From: Cyclina sinensis
Lineage: Eukaryota; Mollusca; Bivalvia; Venerida; Veneridae
Assembly (NCBI GenBank): GCA_012932295.1
Contig: JAAONU010000003.1
Span: 33,466,361-33,530,360 of the forward strand
Direction: 5' to 3'
DNA length: 64,000 bases
The notes under the pieces are model-generated. The model was given only the letters and a program-made list of their open reading frames with translations. It did not search any database and was not told the DNA's origin. Positions 9,912 through 22,100 of the stretch are shown piece after piece. The stretch's first letter is position 1, and each line of letters begins with the position of its first letter. Position numbers and translations under genes: made by a program.

Positions 9912-12139
9912 GACGACACAAAAACACAACTTCTTCGCAGGGATACAAAAAAAGGACATCAGTGGCCACAAAATGCTGGTCAGCAAAAATAAATCAAGGA
10001 TTTATGAAAACAACATAAACATACTATCATTGAAACATCACATCAAAAAAAAAACTTTGCCCTTGGTTACATCAAAGTAGATCGCTTTCTATGGAAACTG
10101 ACCCCCAAAAAACATTATCCTGCTTGGTTAAGTTACACAAAAACAATCCACTATTTTTGCTTTAAAAACAAATCATTTTACGATGATGGTCAGACTCCCA
10201 CGGAAAGACATTAGCAATAAATTACCATCGAAGCTTGCGGTTACAAGAAACACAGTTAAATTAATGACTTTAAACTCAAAGTTGGTGATTTATAATGTAG
10301 TGATAAACGAGGCTGGGCGTGTTAAAGTATATATAAAAACAATTAATTTCTGGTTCATTAGTCAAACACAAAATGATGAGAGATAAAATAATCTCTGAAA
10401 TCCTATGGGTTTTTTAAAATATTTTTTTGTTGTTATTTTATTGATTTTAAACGGAGATAAAAATAAAATAAGCATGTGATTTCCCTTAAAATTCTGCAAA
10501 ATGCCGCAAGTTCGACATTTTTTTTCATCGATAAAAGATATATTTATTTTAAGAATGCTTGTAAAGTAATTTCGAACTAAAACTATCAGCGACTTACAAG
10601 TGTTGATCAATTTATACATCTTAAAACATTCGTTGTAAGTGTTAATGGAACACCAAATTTCAAGGCAAATCATGTCGTGAGTAGTTTATATTACACATAA
10701 GGTAAACGGAATTATTCACGTATCGCCAAAATAACCTGTGATGTTGTATTTGTTTTCGAAATAGAATACCTCTGTACTGGCAGTATCTCTCTAGAATGAT
10801 CGTTGAATATGTAAAACAGACAGACTGGGATTTATTATAGACTGGAGTGATTTTCCAGCCATATTTATTTATACAAACACCGTCCCTCTTTGATTATATG
10901 TAGATTTTTTTCATAGTTTAGTTTTTGTTCTAGATTGCACGTATGGACTAGAAGTTTCATCCACTGAAAAAACAGAAAGAAGAAATCAGGAATAGAAAAA
11001 AACCATGGAAATCAAAACCCGTTTTTTAAATATTGCAAATTCAAATAAAGCCAGTGTTCAATGTCAACATGTGACCCTTATTGTTATATAGGCCTACAGA
11101 AGCCTTTGCAAGAGTCGTCTTTAAACCATCTTTATGACAGTGCAGTATATGCAACCGAATAACTGAAAATATATCTTTAAATGAAGCTGTTTGCTTTGTT
11201 TTCAGGTAATGTTATGGTGTTGTTTCTTCGGAACATATCTGAACCGGATTGAACATTTCTTTCGCATTTGTTCCACATTTGATTTATTTGCAATAATTCG
11301 ATTTTAAGCGTTTTTGCTTTACCACACACACACACACCAAAATCTACAAATTCGTAGGCACTTATTTCATTTAAAATGGAAATTGCTGACAACATTTATA
11401 CATGCTGCACAGTACATGGTAGCTAAATATCAATCGCAAATTTTCTCAGAAATCGCTGTGATGTAATAAAACCGATTTACGTGACCTCACGACAATGTGG
11501 TATTTAAAGTGCAATAGAACTCTAAGACTCTGAAGGAAATATCTGTCATTTTCTGGCATTCTATGACTATTGATTTCTCCTGCTGTGGTGAAATTTAGAG
11601 AAAATCAATTTCATTCTTAAAGAGATTCCACAAACCAAAAACATGTAACAAGTGTATTTATTTGCTAAATGTTTGTACCATAATAGGACAGACCATTTTT
11701 AAGTAGACCTCTAACCAGCCTAACAGAAAGAAAACAACAGCCCTGTTCTAGAACAGCAACATATTACATTCTGTTTTATCCTAATCCCGATAACTGGCAT
11801 CAATCTTTTTGTTGTTGTTAGTCTATTATGAGTTAAAAGGCGCTGCAACGAAGAGCTTCGTTATGAGTAGCAAAACAGACGATATTCTTCTTCGTTAAAT
11901 GCCAATGTTCAATGGTGCTACAAAACTGTGTTCACAATTTGATGCACCAGTGCGACGTGTAATTTGGTTGGATCCAATCAGCTTTACGCACACAGTCATG
12001 TTTACCACCTAAAAATCTACTTACGCTCACAAAACGTTATCAATACGTTATTTATTGTAATGGATAAAGGACGCGCAATATTTTCATAAGATCTATTTTC
12101 TTTCAGAATTTTTATCGCCTGTCAAGGCAGGTCCAGGTT
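9912..12139. other. Gene-free stretch with one dispersed repeat
   Basis: AT-rich. It contains a (CA)n run at about 11323-11338 and the second copy of a dispersed repeat at 11571-11622. Short open frames on both strands (for example 10362-10673, minus) have no recognisable motif or splice context. Confidence 0.4.
11571..11622. repeat. Dispersed repeat, copy 2 (partner at 9476-9527)
   Basis: TGATTTCTCCTGCTG is identical to 9476-9490, and similarity continues with substitutions for about 50 bp. Confidence 0.5.
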
Positions 12140-12211
12140 ATTTCGGGCCATAGCGTGGTCCTGATTTCGGGTCATGGCGTGGTCCTGATTTTGGGTCATG
12201 GCGTGGTCCTG
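12140..12211. repeat. 24-bp tandem repeat, 3 copies
   Basis: Three abutting copies of ATTTCGGGTCATGGCGTGGT+CCTG. The first has CCATAGC for TCATGGC and the third has TTTTGGG for TTTCGGG. It is notably GC-richer than its surroundings. Confidence 0.85.
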
Positions 12212-14184
12212 ATCTCGAAGAAATACTGCGATTCAGACAGAGTAAAACTACATGGCACGACTGCTAACTAGTGGGTGCTTGAAACGTTATATGGAATAAT
12301 GTATCGAAATAAATATTACAGTTTCTTTTAATTCTTACTTTGATTAAATGCGTATTCAGAGATAACCGATCCGTCATTTCTTAAACTTTTTTACTTTTTA
12401 CTTTTGTCCAACCTTAATATATAGCTCAAAAGCACACTATTCTAGAAATGCGTTTATTACTGATATTATTAAGGCAAGGTTGTATAAAAATACAGTGTCT
12501 CCATTAATAATAAAACTGCTAGAAGGCATTAGAAACAAAACCAAAATCATAACCTCTAAATACTACGACCAGAAAAAGTTGATATGGGTAAACAACACAA
12601 TGTCTTATGAAAACAGCATAGACTTAATCATCTTGTTCATTTCGGTCTTCGCCTTCGGTTATTTTCAGGGAGATGGAAATCTTCAATATTGGTAAAAAAA
12701 TATCGGTGTAAACAATGCAATAATCAGACAATTACCCCCCAAAGCATACTTATTTCGTGTTTATTTCGACTAAAAGCCACTTTTAATGATATTTTTCTGT
12801 TAGAAAAATAAACAATATTCATTAGTCAGATTGCCCCCGACAAACGACATAAGCGATAGGGGATACTTAAAATCATAACAGGTGTGATAAGAGGGTATGA
12901 TAGAGTGAAAGGTGATTTTCTTAGCGAAGCAGATGATTTATTGTTTTATTGATGATAAACAAGACAGGGGTGTTTAAACAAATCAGCTGGTCACTACGAT
13001 TTCTCTGTTTCAAACAGTACGTACAAAATGACGCACCTTTTTGCAGCCTTTTTTTTTCTTGCTCTAGTGTAGCTAAACGTTCCATAAAATATTTGACAAG
13101 CAACACAGAGATAATCTGTCGGGATGATAATCTGGCTGTTACAAGCTATTTGTATATGTACAACTCATTAATGATTGTTTATGTACGTACATATGCAGAT
13201 TCGGTTGAGTTCAACTTTAAAATATTTGGGTTCAATCTTTCTCCGTCTGTCTCCACTGTTCTGAACGTGTTGTCGTGGGAATAAATAGCAAACAAGTGTT
13301 TTAACAATGCATTGGAAAGCCATTATGTTGATAGTGATACTGGTTTTGACTGACTTTGGGAACAGATAATAATAACTTTGCTAGCACCGTAGTACGTTTG
13401 TTAAAAATTAAAACTTGAAGCAATTATCCATACCGATTGGTAATGCGATATTTTGTAGTAAATCAATTTTTCCACCTACAAACTTTTTAAATCTACATGT
13501 TGTAAGGCAAATCTACCAGCACATATGGCCATAGCGATTTTAATCACGGTTCATTGTCTAAACATAAACTTTCGTTCTTCGTTTACTGTGACTGCTTTCT
13601 TTTTACCAAAATCATTCTGTGATATGCATAACCTCTTTAAATGGGACATCGGGTGACAATAACAAGAAAACAAACTTTTAAAACATTTTTTTAATGAAAC
13701 CGCATTTTCTTTTGCAAAAATATAAGTTTTTTATTGTGTAAGTATTCAATATTCAATATTTTGATAATTTAAGAATCGATAGAAATTTTAATGAAATCAA
13801 GTTACACTGATGAAAAGATAATAAATAAACAATATGTATCCAAACAGATGTGTTTTCATAACAGCTTGCGTTTATGGCTAAAACAAAATACACAAAGTCA
13901 TAAGAAATGCAGAAAGATACACAAACGTAATATATTAGAATTGCTTTATCCTCGTATAGTTGGTTAAATTTGACTGAACAGAATCTTGATTAAACTAAAT
14001 TAATAAGCTTACGCACTAGATAAAAACACATGACAACCCTTCCGCCGCAAAGACATTTTACGTAGAATTGAACTGAACGGAACTGGAATGCGCATTATTG
14101 ACATTTGTCTCCGTAACTGAGCCAGGCACCAGTTAAGCACATCTAAACAATAACAGTTTGTAATTACATTGTTTTTCATAGTTT
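12212..14184. other. Gene-free stretch upstream on the map of, and 3' to, the small heat-shock gene
   Basis: AT-rich. A 111-codon plus-strand frame at 12949-13284 overlaps a minus-strand frame and shows no recognisable motif. I do not call it a gene. The part next to 14184 should contain the 3' UTR of the minus-strand heat-shock gene. No AATAAA on that strand lies close to the stop; the first clear one is about 450 bp downstream, near 13728. Confidence 0.4.
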
Positions 14185-14706
14185 TTATAGTTTTTCAATT
14201 GGAATTAAGAATTCTCTTGGTGCATCTACGCTTGCAGGTGCTGGGGCCTCAACCATTAAAACACCATCCTTAGACAAGGTAGACGTTAAGCGTAGAGGGT
14301 CAACACTCTTGGGAAGGGTGTATTCTTTTGTAAATTCTCTGTACACCTTTCTACCCGGTGATTCTTCTGTATGTTTGGCATTCACGCATAAACGGTTGTC
14401 CATGGTTTTCACGCTAATTTCTTCCGGTTTGAATTCCGTACAATCAAATCGAAGGGCGAGCTTCTTGTTTCCGGTGGGATCCGTGACAAAAGGCCTGTCA
14501 ACCTTAAGCATAGATGATCCAGTATCTAATTTGAAAAGATCCCTCTTTATTTTTTCAAGTTCTCTATCAAATTTCAAGCGGGAAGATTCAAAGTCCATTG
14601 ATTTCCATTCATCATCAAATTCTTTTACCCAATCCGAAAATAAATCCCTTTGGCGATCAAAAAATCCAAAGTCCCTTTTAAACAATGGTACTATTTTCCA
14701 AGACAT
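14185..14706 (-). CDS. Small heat-shock protein (alpha-crystallin domain), complete, intronless
   Basis: The protein is 173 residues in one open frame, a normal length for metazoan small heat-shock proteins. These are ATP-independent chaperones that assemble into oligomers and hold unfolding clients in the cytosol. Residues 1-75 are a charged, aromatic-rich N-terminal region (DFGFFDRQRDLFSDW). The alpha-crystallin domain spans about 80-155, with FKPEEISVKT (92-101), REFTKEYTLP (123-132) and the hallmark SKDGVLMVEAPAP (145-157). A C-terminal I-P-I (168-170) is the I-X-I motif that docks onto a neighbouring domain. The arginine normally found two residues before the conserved Tyr (R120 of human HSPB5, R140 of HSPB1) is Lys127 here. 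The start is the only ATG at the head of the frame. A TATA box lies 116 bp upstream. The nearest named relatives are HSPB1/HSPB5-like, but orthology cannot be set by eye. Confidence 0.95.
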   Translation of the reverse strand: MSWKIVPLFKRDFGFFDRQRDLFSDWVKEFDDEWKSMDFESSRLKFDRELEKIKRDLFKLDTGSSMLKVDRPFVTDPTGNKKLALRFDCTEFKPEEISVKTMDNRLCVNAKHTEESPGRKVYREFTKEYTLPKSVDPLRLTSTLSKDGVLMVEAPAPASVDAPREFLIPIEKL

Positions 14707-14715
14707 GTTTGTTTT

Positions 14716-14723
14716 TTCGTGAA
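14716..14723 (-). promoter_or_regulatory. TTCGTGAA, a two-unit heat-shock-element-like palindrome in the 5' leader
   Basis: TTC-GT-GAA is the minimal inverted HSF pentamer pair. It lies only 10 bp upstream of the ATG, downstream of the likely start site, and has no third pentamer. No convincing three-unit element is visible in the 250 bp upstream. Functional relevance is doubtful. Confidence 0.25.
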
Positions 14724-14821
14724 GGCGATGACTATATCCAAAAGCTTAAAGTGCGATAGTTTTCCCTGCTTCGCCTAGCGTAACTGCAAATATACTGTCT
14801 AGCTAGCAAGTTCTTAACCTG

Positions 14822-14828
14822 TTTTATA
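14822..14828 (-). promoter_or_regulatory. TATA box of the small heat-shock gene
   Basis: On the minus strand the sequence reads CTATAAAAC, a strong TATA box 116 bp upstream of the start codon. It predicts a 5' leader of roughly 85-90 nt, usual for an intronless stress gene. Confidence 0.6.
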
Positions 14829-17037
14829 GTTCAACGTAATGCCTGTACGTGTGACTCACGAATAGCCAGAATTTCCCTGTAGCCACCGATCGTAAGGATA
14901 GAGAAGAGAGGAAGCTATTGGAATGCATTTGTGAAATGAATCAGAAAATACTTCTTTGATTGCTAACTGTAGGATTTTCTCCTGATTAGAAAGAATAGAA
15001 TTTTGTGTGATTAACAACTTTAGATACAGTTGTTTTGGCAATGTTTTTTCCCCTCAAAATTATTTTACATATCTCAACAATATAGTGCCTTATATGAACC
15101 TAAAGATCCATGTCATGTTTTTAACTACTGATATTAATTTTGTTTTAACATGCAATAGCCTAAATTCAGTAGTACTACCACTTGATTCTTTTAAGTAAAC
15201 AATGATCATTAATATACTGTATGTTCATACAAACAAGTTGATTAACTACTTGTTAAGTTTTTTTACTCATCCATTTCACTGACTTTTTTTAAATGACAAT
15301 TCGATTGATGTTGAACAATAAACTTTAATTTGTTCTCTTGCTGATCGATTTAACCGCTTACCATTTTTATTGTTTCATACAAGTTGTAAATGTACATGTA
15401 CTTAAAAGTAAATATATGTGTACGTTATTGTGCAGATGCTTAGCACATAAATCATCTGCCAGTTACCTGCCAATGTCAGCTTAATACCGATTAATGTTTT
15501 ACAAGGCAAGTATGCTGGAACTGCGCAATATATCTTTTTGCTACCTGTAATTTGTTACGAGTTCGCATTTCTGGACATTCCGACAGGTAAAAGCCGGAAC
15601 CACGTCCTAGTGTGTATGAGTCAAACTTTTCCATGATAGAGATATATATCCACTTTTGGTTGTATATTTCCCATTTGTAAACGAACATTCACTAGTGCAG
15701 AAAAAAGCTTCTGACCAAACTGTCTCTGTGACTGAAATACAATTCATTTCGTGTCCCATTTTGAAATAAAATTCATTCACACGTTTCCAAAGCAACGCAG
15801 GTTTTCATTTACAAAATGAACCAACAATCTTTTTAATATGTAAGCTCTTAGGTTTTAAGTCGTTGTAAAAAAGGGAGAGACGACTGTGAAGATAACAATA
15901 ATCTTACAGCATATGTTGTTTCTCATTGTGCATTGAATTAATTCGATTAAAATACCTTCGGCTCTTCATTTAATAGCGTAGCTCAAAGATTTAAAGTAAT
16001 CCAATAAAATTTCAACAGAAGGAGATTTATGATAAAACACTTTGGGGAATTGATAAATGAATTATATACATGAATATTCTCAGTGATACAACTTTTAACA
16101 CGTGTTGATACACTTCGTGCATTTTCTCTTACAGGTTTTGAATTTTTACGGACCAATGATTACCACCATTACTAAGTGTTAATTACTTACATTTTAATGT
16201 GTATAAAACAAGCAATCTTCAATTCAACATGTCTCTTTGCATCTTTAGTTAACAGATAGATAGTGCTAACTTTATTCTATTGTTATTTGAAAATGTCTAT
16301 TTGACAGCCCCATGCATTCTTTAGAATGTAAGGAAAGCCTGAAAAAAGTTCGTGAAGGGACAGATTGATGGGTCCGGCTTTGTTTTTAGTTTTGAGTCAG
16401 ATTTTCTCAGAACAATCTTATTATGTATTTAATTGTTTCTAACCTCGAAAAACATTTACATAGTTTCAAAGCCTTATCGCCGTTTTTTTTCCAACTTAAA
16501 GTAAATTCCAATGTACACTTTCACACGATTTCATATCATAAAGCCTCCACCTCCTGCATTTTGTGGAGAATGCGATATAATGTACAATATTTTTATATAT
16601 ACCTTTTTTACGACATTTAAGCGAAAAGCTTTTATGGTGTGTTTTGTGACACCATGATGTCCGATGTCCGTCACACCTGACTAGTCTAAAAAATTTTCAG
16701 AAGTCTCAGCAAACCTTGTATTGCGTGGCTTTATAACTGTTATACACCCTGTTATTGCTCATGAATAGTTTTATCCACTTACTCATTGTACTTTTAGATG
16801 CTGCCTTAAATGGTTTAGGTGTACTTATAGTCAAATTACTTTCTGGCCTTGCTAGATTTGTTTCTGTCTAGATATTCTTTCAAGGCGTAACAATACATAA
16901 AAACATTAACCCGAGTATTCTTGAGGGACAATAGGTTCTAATTGATAAAGTGTTCTTCACCGATTAAGGCAATCGTTACTGGTTGCTTTCAGTACCTATG
17001 GAAATGTCCTCCATGTGTGGTAACATTGTGCTGAGTA
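14829..17037. other. Intergenic stretch, no supported gene
   Basis: It contains several short minus-strand frames (15491-15795) with Cys- and aromatic-rich peptides but no recognisable domain. I see no repeats of note and no supported gene. Confidence 0.4.
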
Positions 17038-17575
17038 TGGTGGCTGATTTTTGCCATTTCGTTTTGTCGTGCTAGCGGGTTGGCGACGCAACAGCATGAC
17101 AACAGCAAAGAACGACAAATGTAGCATTTGTCGTGTTGGTGCCCTAAAAATGTCGTCATGTTGTATTGGCGTCACGACAGAGCGATATTTTTAGGGCGCC
17201 AACACGACATTTCCATACCCGCAAAAAAGACAACACGACACTTTCATTTTTCTTTTCGGCGTTCATCGAATGTCATGTTTGCGCCCCTAAATTGTCATTC
17301 TGTCGTGCTCGCGCGTTTACTAGATTAACAGCGCAAGAAAGAAAGATCGACAAGTTGGGATGCCAACACCACGGAAGTGCAAGTCTTGTGTTGTCGTGCT
17401 AGCGTAGGTACTGAAATGTTGAGTTTGCGCCCTAAAAACGTCGTTCTGTCGTGCTGACTAAGTAACAATACGGCAGAAAGACAAATGAGCTACAATTTGT
17501 AGTTCTGTAATGTTGTCGTGTTTTCGCCACAACAGCCCGAAAATGACGAAAAGAAATGGCAGAAATCAGCCACCA
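17038..17575. mobile_element. 538-bp MITE flanked by TA, built from TGTCGTG motifs
   Basis: The ends are inverted copies: TGGTGGCTGATTTTTGCCAT(TTC) on the left and, read from the right, TGGTGGCTGATTTCTGCCAT(TTC), one mismatch in 23 bp. Both are directly flanked by TA (17036-17037 and 17576-17577), the target duplication expected of Tc1/mariner-type elements. The interior is GC-richer than the flanks. It repeats a GTTGGCGCCCTAAAAATGTC motif in both orientations (near 17131, 17195 inverted and 17425) with many TGTCGTG / CACGACA words. There is no transposase, so it is non-autonomous. Small open frames across it are spurious. Confidence 0.85.
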
Positions 17576-17577
17576 TA

Positions 17578-18604
17578 GCTGAGAAAAAAACACGTAAAGT
17601 TTTTGTAGTCTGTCCGCTGTAAAATCAAGCTTATCTACTTGGTCATGAAGGTTGTGGCAGCCAAATTGGTGCAGCCAAATTTAGTCTTGGTTTGAACTTG
17701 CAACTTCTGGTGATCCCACTTTACTGGCGAAAAGTGACCACTAAATGTCATCATTTTTACGACGTGATAAGTTGTCAGATATAACGTCCTTGCAATACGA
17801 TGGGTTGTTCGATAAATTTTCCGTGTTATGTATCAAGTCAAATGTCTTGAACAATAAAATGTAAAGGCGCTTCCATAACATTTTTTCTACGCTAGTAAAT
17901 GCCTGGTATTGAAAGAACTGGAGCAAAGTAACATTTAATACTGGAGTTTATACAGCTCAACATTAAAAACAAAGACAGGCCGATCAATGTGTTTTCGCTC
18001 TGACACTAGCAGTCTAAATCTGAGGAGCTGATTATAGTTTATAAATCGAGCTATCAATCAGACATGCTCAGATAACGATAGATGGTAAAAAAAATGATTA
18101 CTTACCAATCTATTCTTGACTAAAACACACGATTTTCGTCAAACTGAGTATATGCGACACGACAACCACGATTGGAAATCGATACATGAACTAAACTGTT
18201 CTTTTGGTAGTTTTTTTCTTTATATGGAATATGTTTTAGTAATTGATGAACTAATACACCTATATTTACATCTATATACATAAGATAAATGTAATATTAC
18301 GACTTGCACTTGATGAATTCATTGACCCTTTAGCCTTGAATTATTAATGCCAACATTTCAATGTGTGAAATATCAATCAAAATAAAAAAGTGAAGAGTCT
18401 TCAAGATAACAGAAATCTAGATAATATACGATAAGGAATAAAGATATCACCATATATGGATTCTCTGAGAAAATCGAGCATGTGGTTTAGAACTTACTGG
18501 CATGACTACAAACGTACAATGTAATATGAATACATGATGAGGTCAGATTAGAGATATATCTTAACAGGTTTAAATTCTCTCTCTCTCTCTCTCTCTCTCT
18601 CCTC

Positions 18605-18635
<31 letters not shown>

Positions 18636-19199
18636 TGTATTTTAAGTGTCAAAACTCTTTGATAAAACTTAATTGAAAATTTGAACTTGCAATAAAAAAT
18701 AGCATCGCAAATTCCGATTTGAATTCTGAGTTCCTTCTTCTTGTTTAAGTTTGTCATTTATTTCTTTTAATGTTTCATTTGCAACGCCCTCTTTTAGAAG
18801 AATCGTGACAGGCTAAACTTATAAACAAATTTTAACATTCTCAAAGTTATGTAACGTTTACGAATTGAACTTAAAGAAAATATTCCAGTTGGTTTCACTC
18901 TGACTCTATAGTTTCGACAATTACTCAAAAGTATCAATCTTTTCAAAGCTTGATAAAAAATATATATATTCTTTTACTCTTTTTCCATCGCAAAAGCCGT
19001 AGACAAAAGCTACACGTGAGAAAAATACAAAAAATCTTTTTTGATTTGTCATTAAATTACCCTTTTTCATCAATTTTGACATAGTAAGATACGAAAAAAA
19101 AAATCAACAAAAAAAAACAACAACAAACAAACAAACAAAAACAAACAAGCAAACTCTTCCTATACTGGACTTATATGAAAACATAGTTTTTGAAGAACT
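17578..19199. other. Intergenic stretch with simple repeats
   Basis: AT-rich, with no supported gene. It holds a (CT)n tract at about 18575-18635 and an A-rich CAAA-type run at about 19096-19152. Confidence 0.4.
18575..18635. repeat. (CT)n microsatellite
   Basis: About 60 bp of CT/TCTC with two CCTC interruptions. Confidence 0.95.
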
Positions 19200-22100
19200 T
19201 ATCTTCCAAGAATGACATAATCAAAGCATGTCTTGATAAGAAACAAACTATTTACAATTTCATATACTCATGTATAGTTGCGGAAAGCTGCATGGCATAT
19301 ACTTGGAATTGGTACAGGAGTCTTTATTACACTTTTACATGAACTGACATTTACTTTGCGTCTGTTTTACAGATTTGATGTCTCATGTTGACTGGCAGTA
19401 CTTGTATGTATCAGAAAAGAAAACATGGAGGCTGAAACTCAACAGTTGAAGAGTGTCTTTTTCAACAAATGGTAACACGAAACAAAACTGATATGCTCAA
19501 CATCTATTTTTCAAAGTTTGAAATGTGTTTACGCCATTGACACGAATTGTGCACAATGTAAAGGAACAAAACAACAACAAAAAACACCAGAAGTTAATTA
19601 CGTTATGTGTTCCGCATTTGCAGTAGCGGCAATCATCAAAAGATCAAAAGAAGCATAAAGCTAATTATTCCTAATTACTAATGCGATCTTCTCTAATGAA
19701 AGAAATGTCGCATAGGAATGTTGCATTAATAGCACATATATAATATATATAACGTAAAATAACAAAGTGTATTTGTAGAAGAATATGCAACAGAAATAGA
19801 TGTAATTATATACAGTTTATTTGTAAGTCATTACACCTTGCTTTGTCACAGTTATCGTCGAGTGAAATTGACTATCTATCTAGTTGAGTTTATTTATCAT
19901 CGGTACCGGTTGTCCATACGACCGACGTCCCCTGCAGAGATTAGTTATTTTATGATGGGTGGGGGGGGGGGATAGTGCAAGTTATAGAGAGCATCCCGTT
20001 CCAGGGACACCTCAGGTTCTTCTGCATGCACAGTGCACAGCACTGATACATTGGACCTCGGTTTAATGTCTCATCCGAAAGACAATTAGTAATGTTAGTT
20101 GAGGAGCGGGGTATTGGTCTCGGTACCCCTGAGTTACCAGTCCAGCGCGTTACCACTGGACCACTTATCTGCTCCCTAAAACTGACTAAGGGAGAACGGC
20201 ACTTTATCTTTGCTAGAAAGGCATCTTAATGTATCTTGCTCAAAGTAATTTCTAAAACAAAACTGAAGGTTGCCGTAATTTACTAATCTTTGGTGACCAG
20301 GTGAAAGTAAACACATGATGAATTTAAGGTATCAAATCAATAAACAGAATTCTATTTGTTTACAACCATTACTATAAGACTTAGCATTATATACGCTCAA
20401 GCGTGATTTGAATTATTTGAACTATTCGCTGTGTATTTTAACAGAATAAGTTATACGCAGTAATTCCCCCTGCCAGTTATATTTGTTTGATCTCTTTTCC
20501 AGACTTAAATTGCCATAAAAATAAACGGACATATAAAATTAATTTTTCAAATAAAAAAAAGAATTTTATCTTAAATTGTAATGTTACAGGTATATTCACA
20601 AATTCATAATGTTTTAGGAATATAGTATTTACATGTTGTATTTCAAAATTTAAAAGAATAAGATAATCCCGTAAAAACTTCGTTTATAAGAGATTATCAA
20701 GAAAAAAAGCGCTTGACGATAGAATTTCCGAAGCGCCTCTAATGTGTTTCCACGAAACTTCCAATTTTCTTAGCAGTGCACTAAACCTAACACAACAATT
20801 TGCCTTTTTAGTTCAAGCAAAGAATTCACCGGTGTACTTATTCTTTATTATCAATAATAACCTGCACAAAATACTAGTTATTGATATGTTAGTTGTTTCC
20901 CATACCTGTAAGCAAGCGGCTTTTGCAAACATTCCTTCCATGTCTTTGAGCAAGCGGCTTTTACGTGTTATCTTCAAGAATTTGCATTTTGCAGCTTTGG
21001 ATACCTAACTGTTGTTCAAGGCGTGTAATATCAATTAAAGAATGAATGAAGCTACAAGGATAAGTTCTCTCTCTCTAAAAAAACAACAAAACAGTACGTC
21101 AGCCAGTTAGCATTAAAAATAGAATAAAGTTTATAGAACTTAACTGTATACAAAGACGTTTTATTAGTAAATTTCTGATATCATTTTTATTCTCGGTGAT
21201 CAAATGTCTTGACAATTTCGAACATATTTTATCCTAACCAATATTTTCAATTTTCTTAAGTCATTATACATTTGACATTCTAATACGAAACGGTGCCCAT
21301 CTTCTAATTAATTTGTATTAACGGTTAATTGTCTGGTTCTGACCCCCTTCCGGCCTTGTAGTTTATGAGAAGACACTTAAAACTGATTGAATAACTAACA
21401 AAATTATATAGACGTAATTAGTATTGCTAATATATAATATTTTCAACCAGTATGTTATTGTACTAAACATATGAACGTTAGAATTGAGAAAAATAGTGAC
21501 GAGATGGTCACGACACTTGATATTGTATGATTATAAATTCCCATTCGGGACCCTGTATACGAAATATATGGACAGACTAGAACGGCTTTTATTATGTTAG
21601 AAAAAAAAACACTAATACTTTATTCGCTCTTAATTTTACAGATAAAAAATAAAATATGTGGTGCATTACCTATTCTCTTAATATTTTTGTTTCGAGTGCC
21701 AGTGTTAAATGCACTTGAAAAGAAAATGATGTTCTTCAGGGATTGTTTTGTTTTGGAATATTGAATACATGTAACATACAAATATTCATGTTTCGAAAAT
21801 CGTTTTGTTTAAATTGTTGATTAGTACGTAACACTCTACAAGCATTTTCATGATAACAAATGCAGATTTACAATATCTTAAGGACATTCTCAAATAAATT
21901 GATTAAAAACAACTTCTGTCCTTAAGAAGACTTAAGTAAAAATATACAATCATAAGAAAAAACAAACAAAATTAACATTGAATGATGAGATAATAAAGAC
22001 AGCTTAAGATAAGAAAATTACCTGTCTAGAATAATCATCTTTACCGTGAGATATATAAATGTCATTTTCCTGGAACTGGTACAGGAAGCTTACTAGAAAG

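Noticed and set aside
12949..13284. 111-codon plus-strand frame
   Set aside because: Overlaps an opposite-strand frame, AT-driven composition, no domain recognised.
14309..14722. 137-codon plus-strand frame
   Set aside because: Antisense shadow of the small heat-shock protein gene.
17128..17402. Two overlapping plus-strand frames
   Set aside because: Lie inside the TA-flanked MITE and reflect its internal motif repeats.
19950..20156. 68-codon minus-strand frame
   Set aside because: Part of the tRNA-derived SINE.
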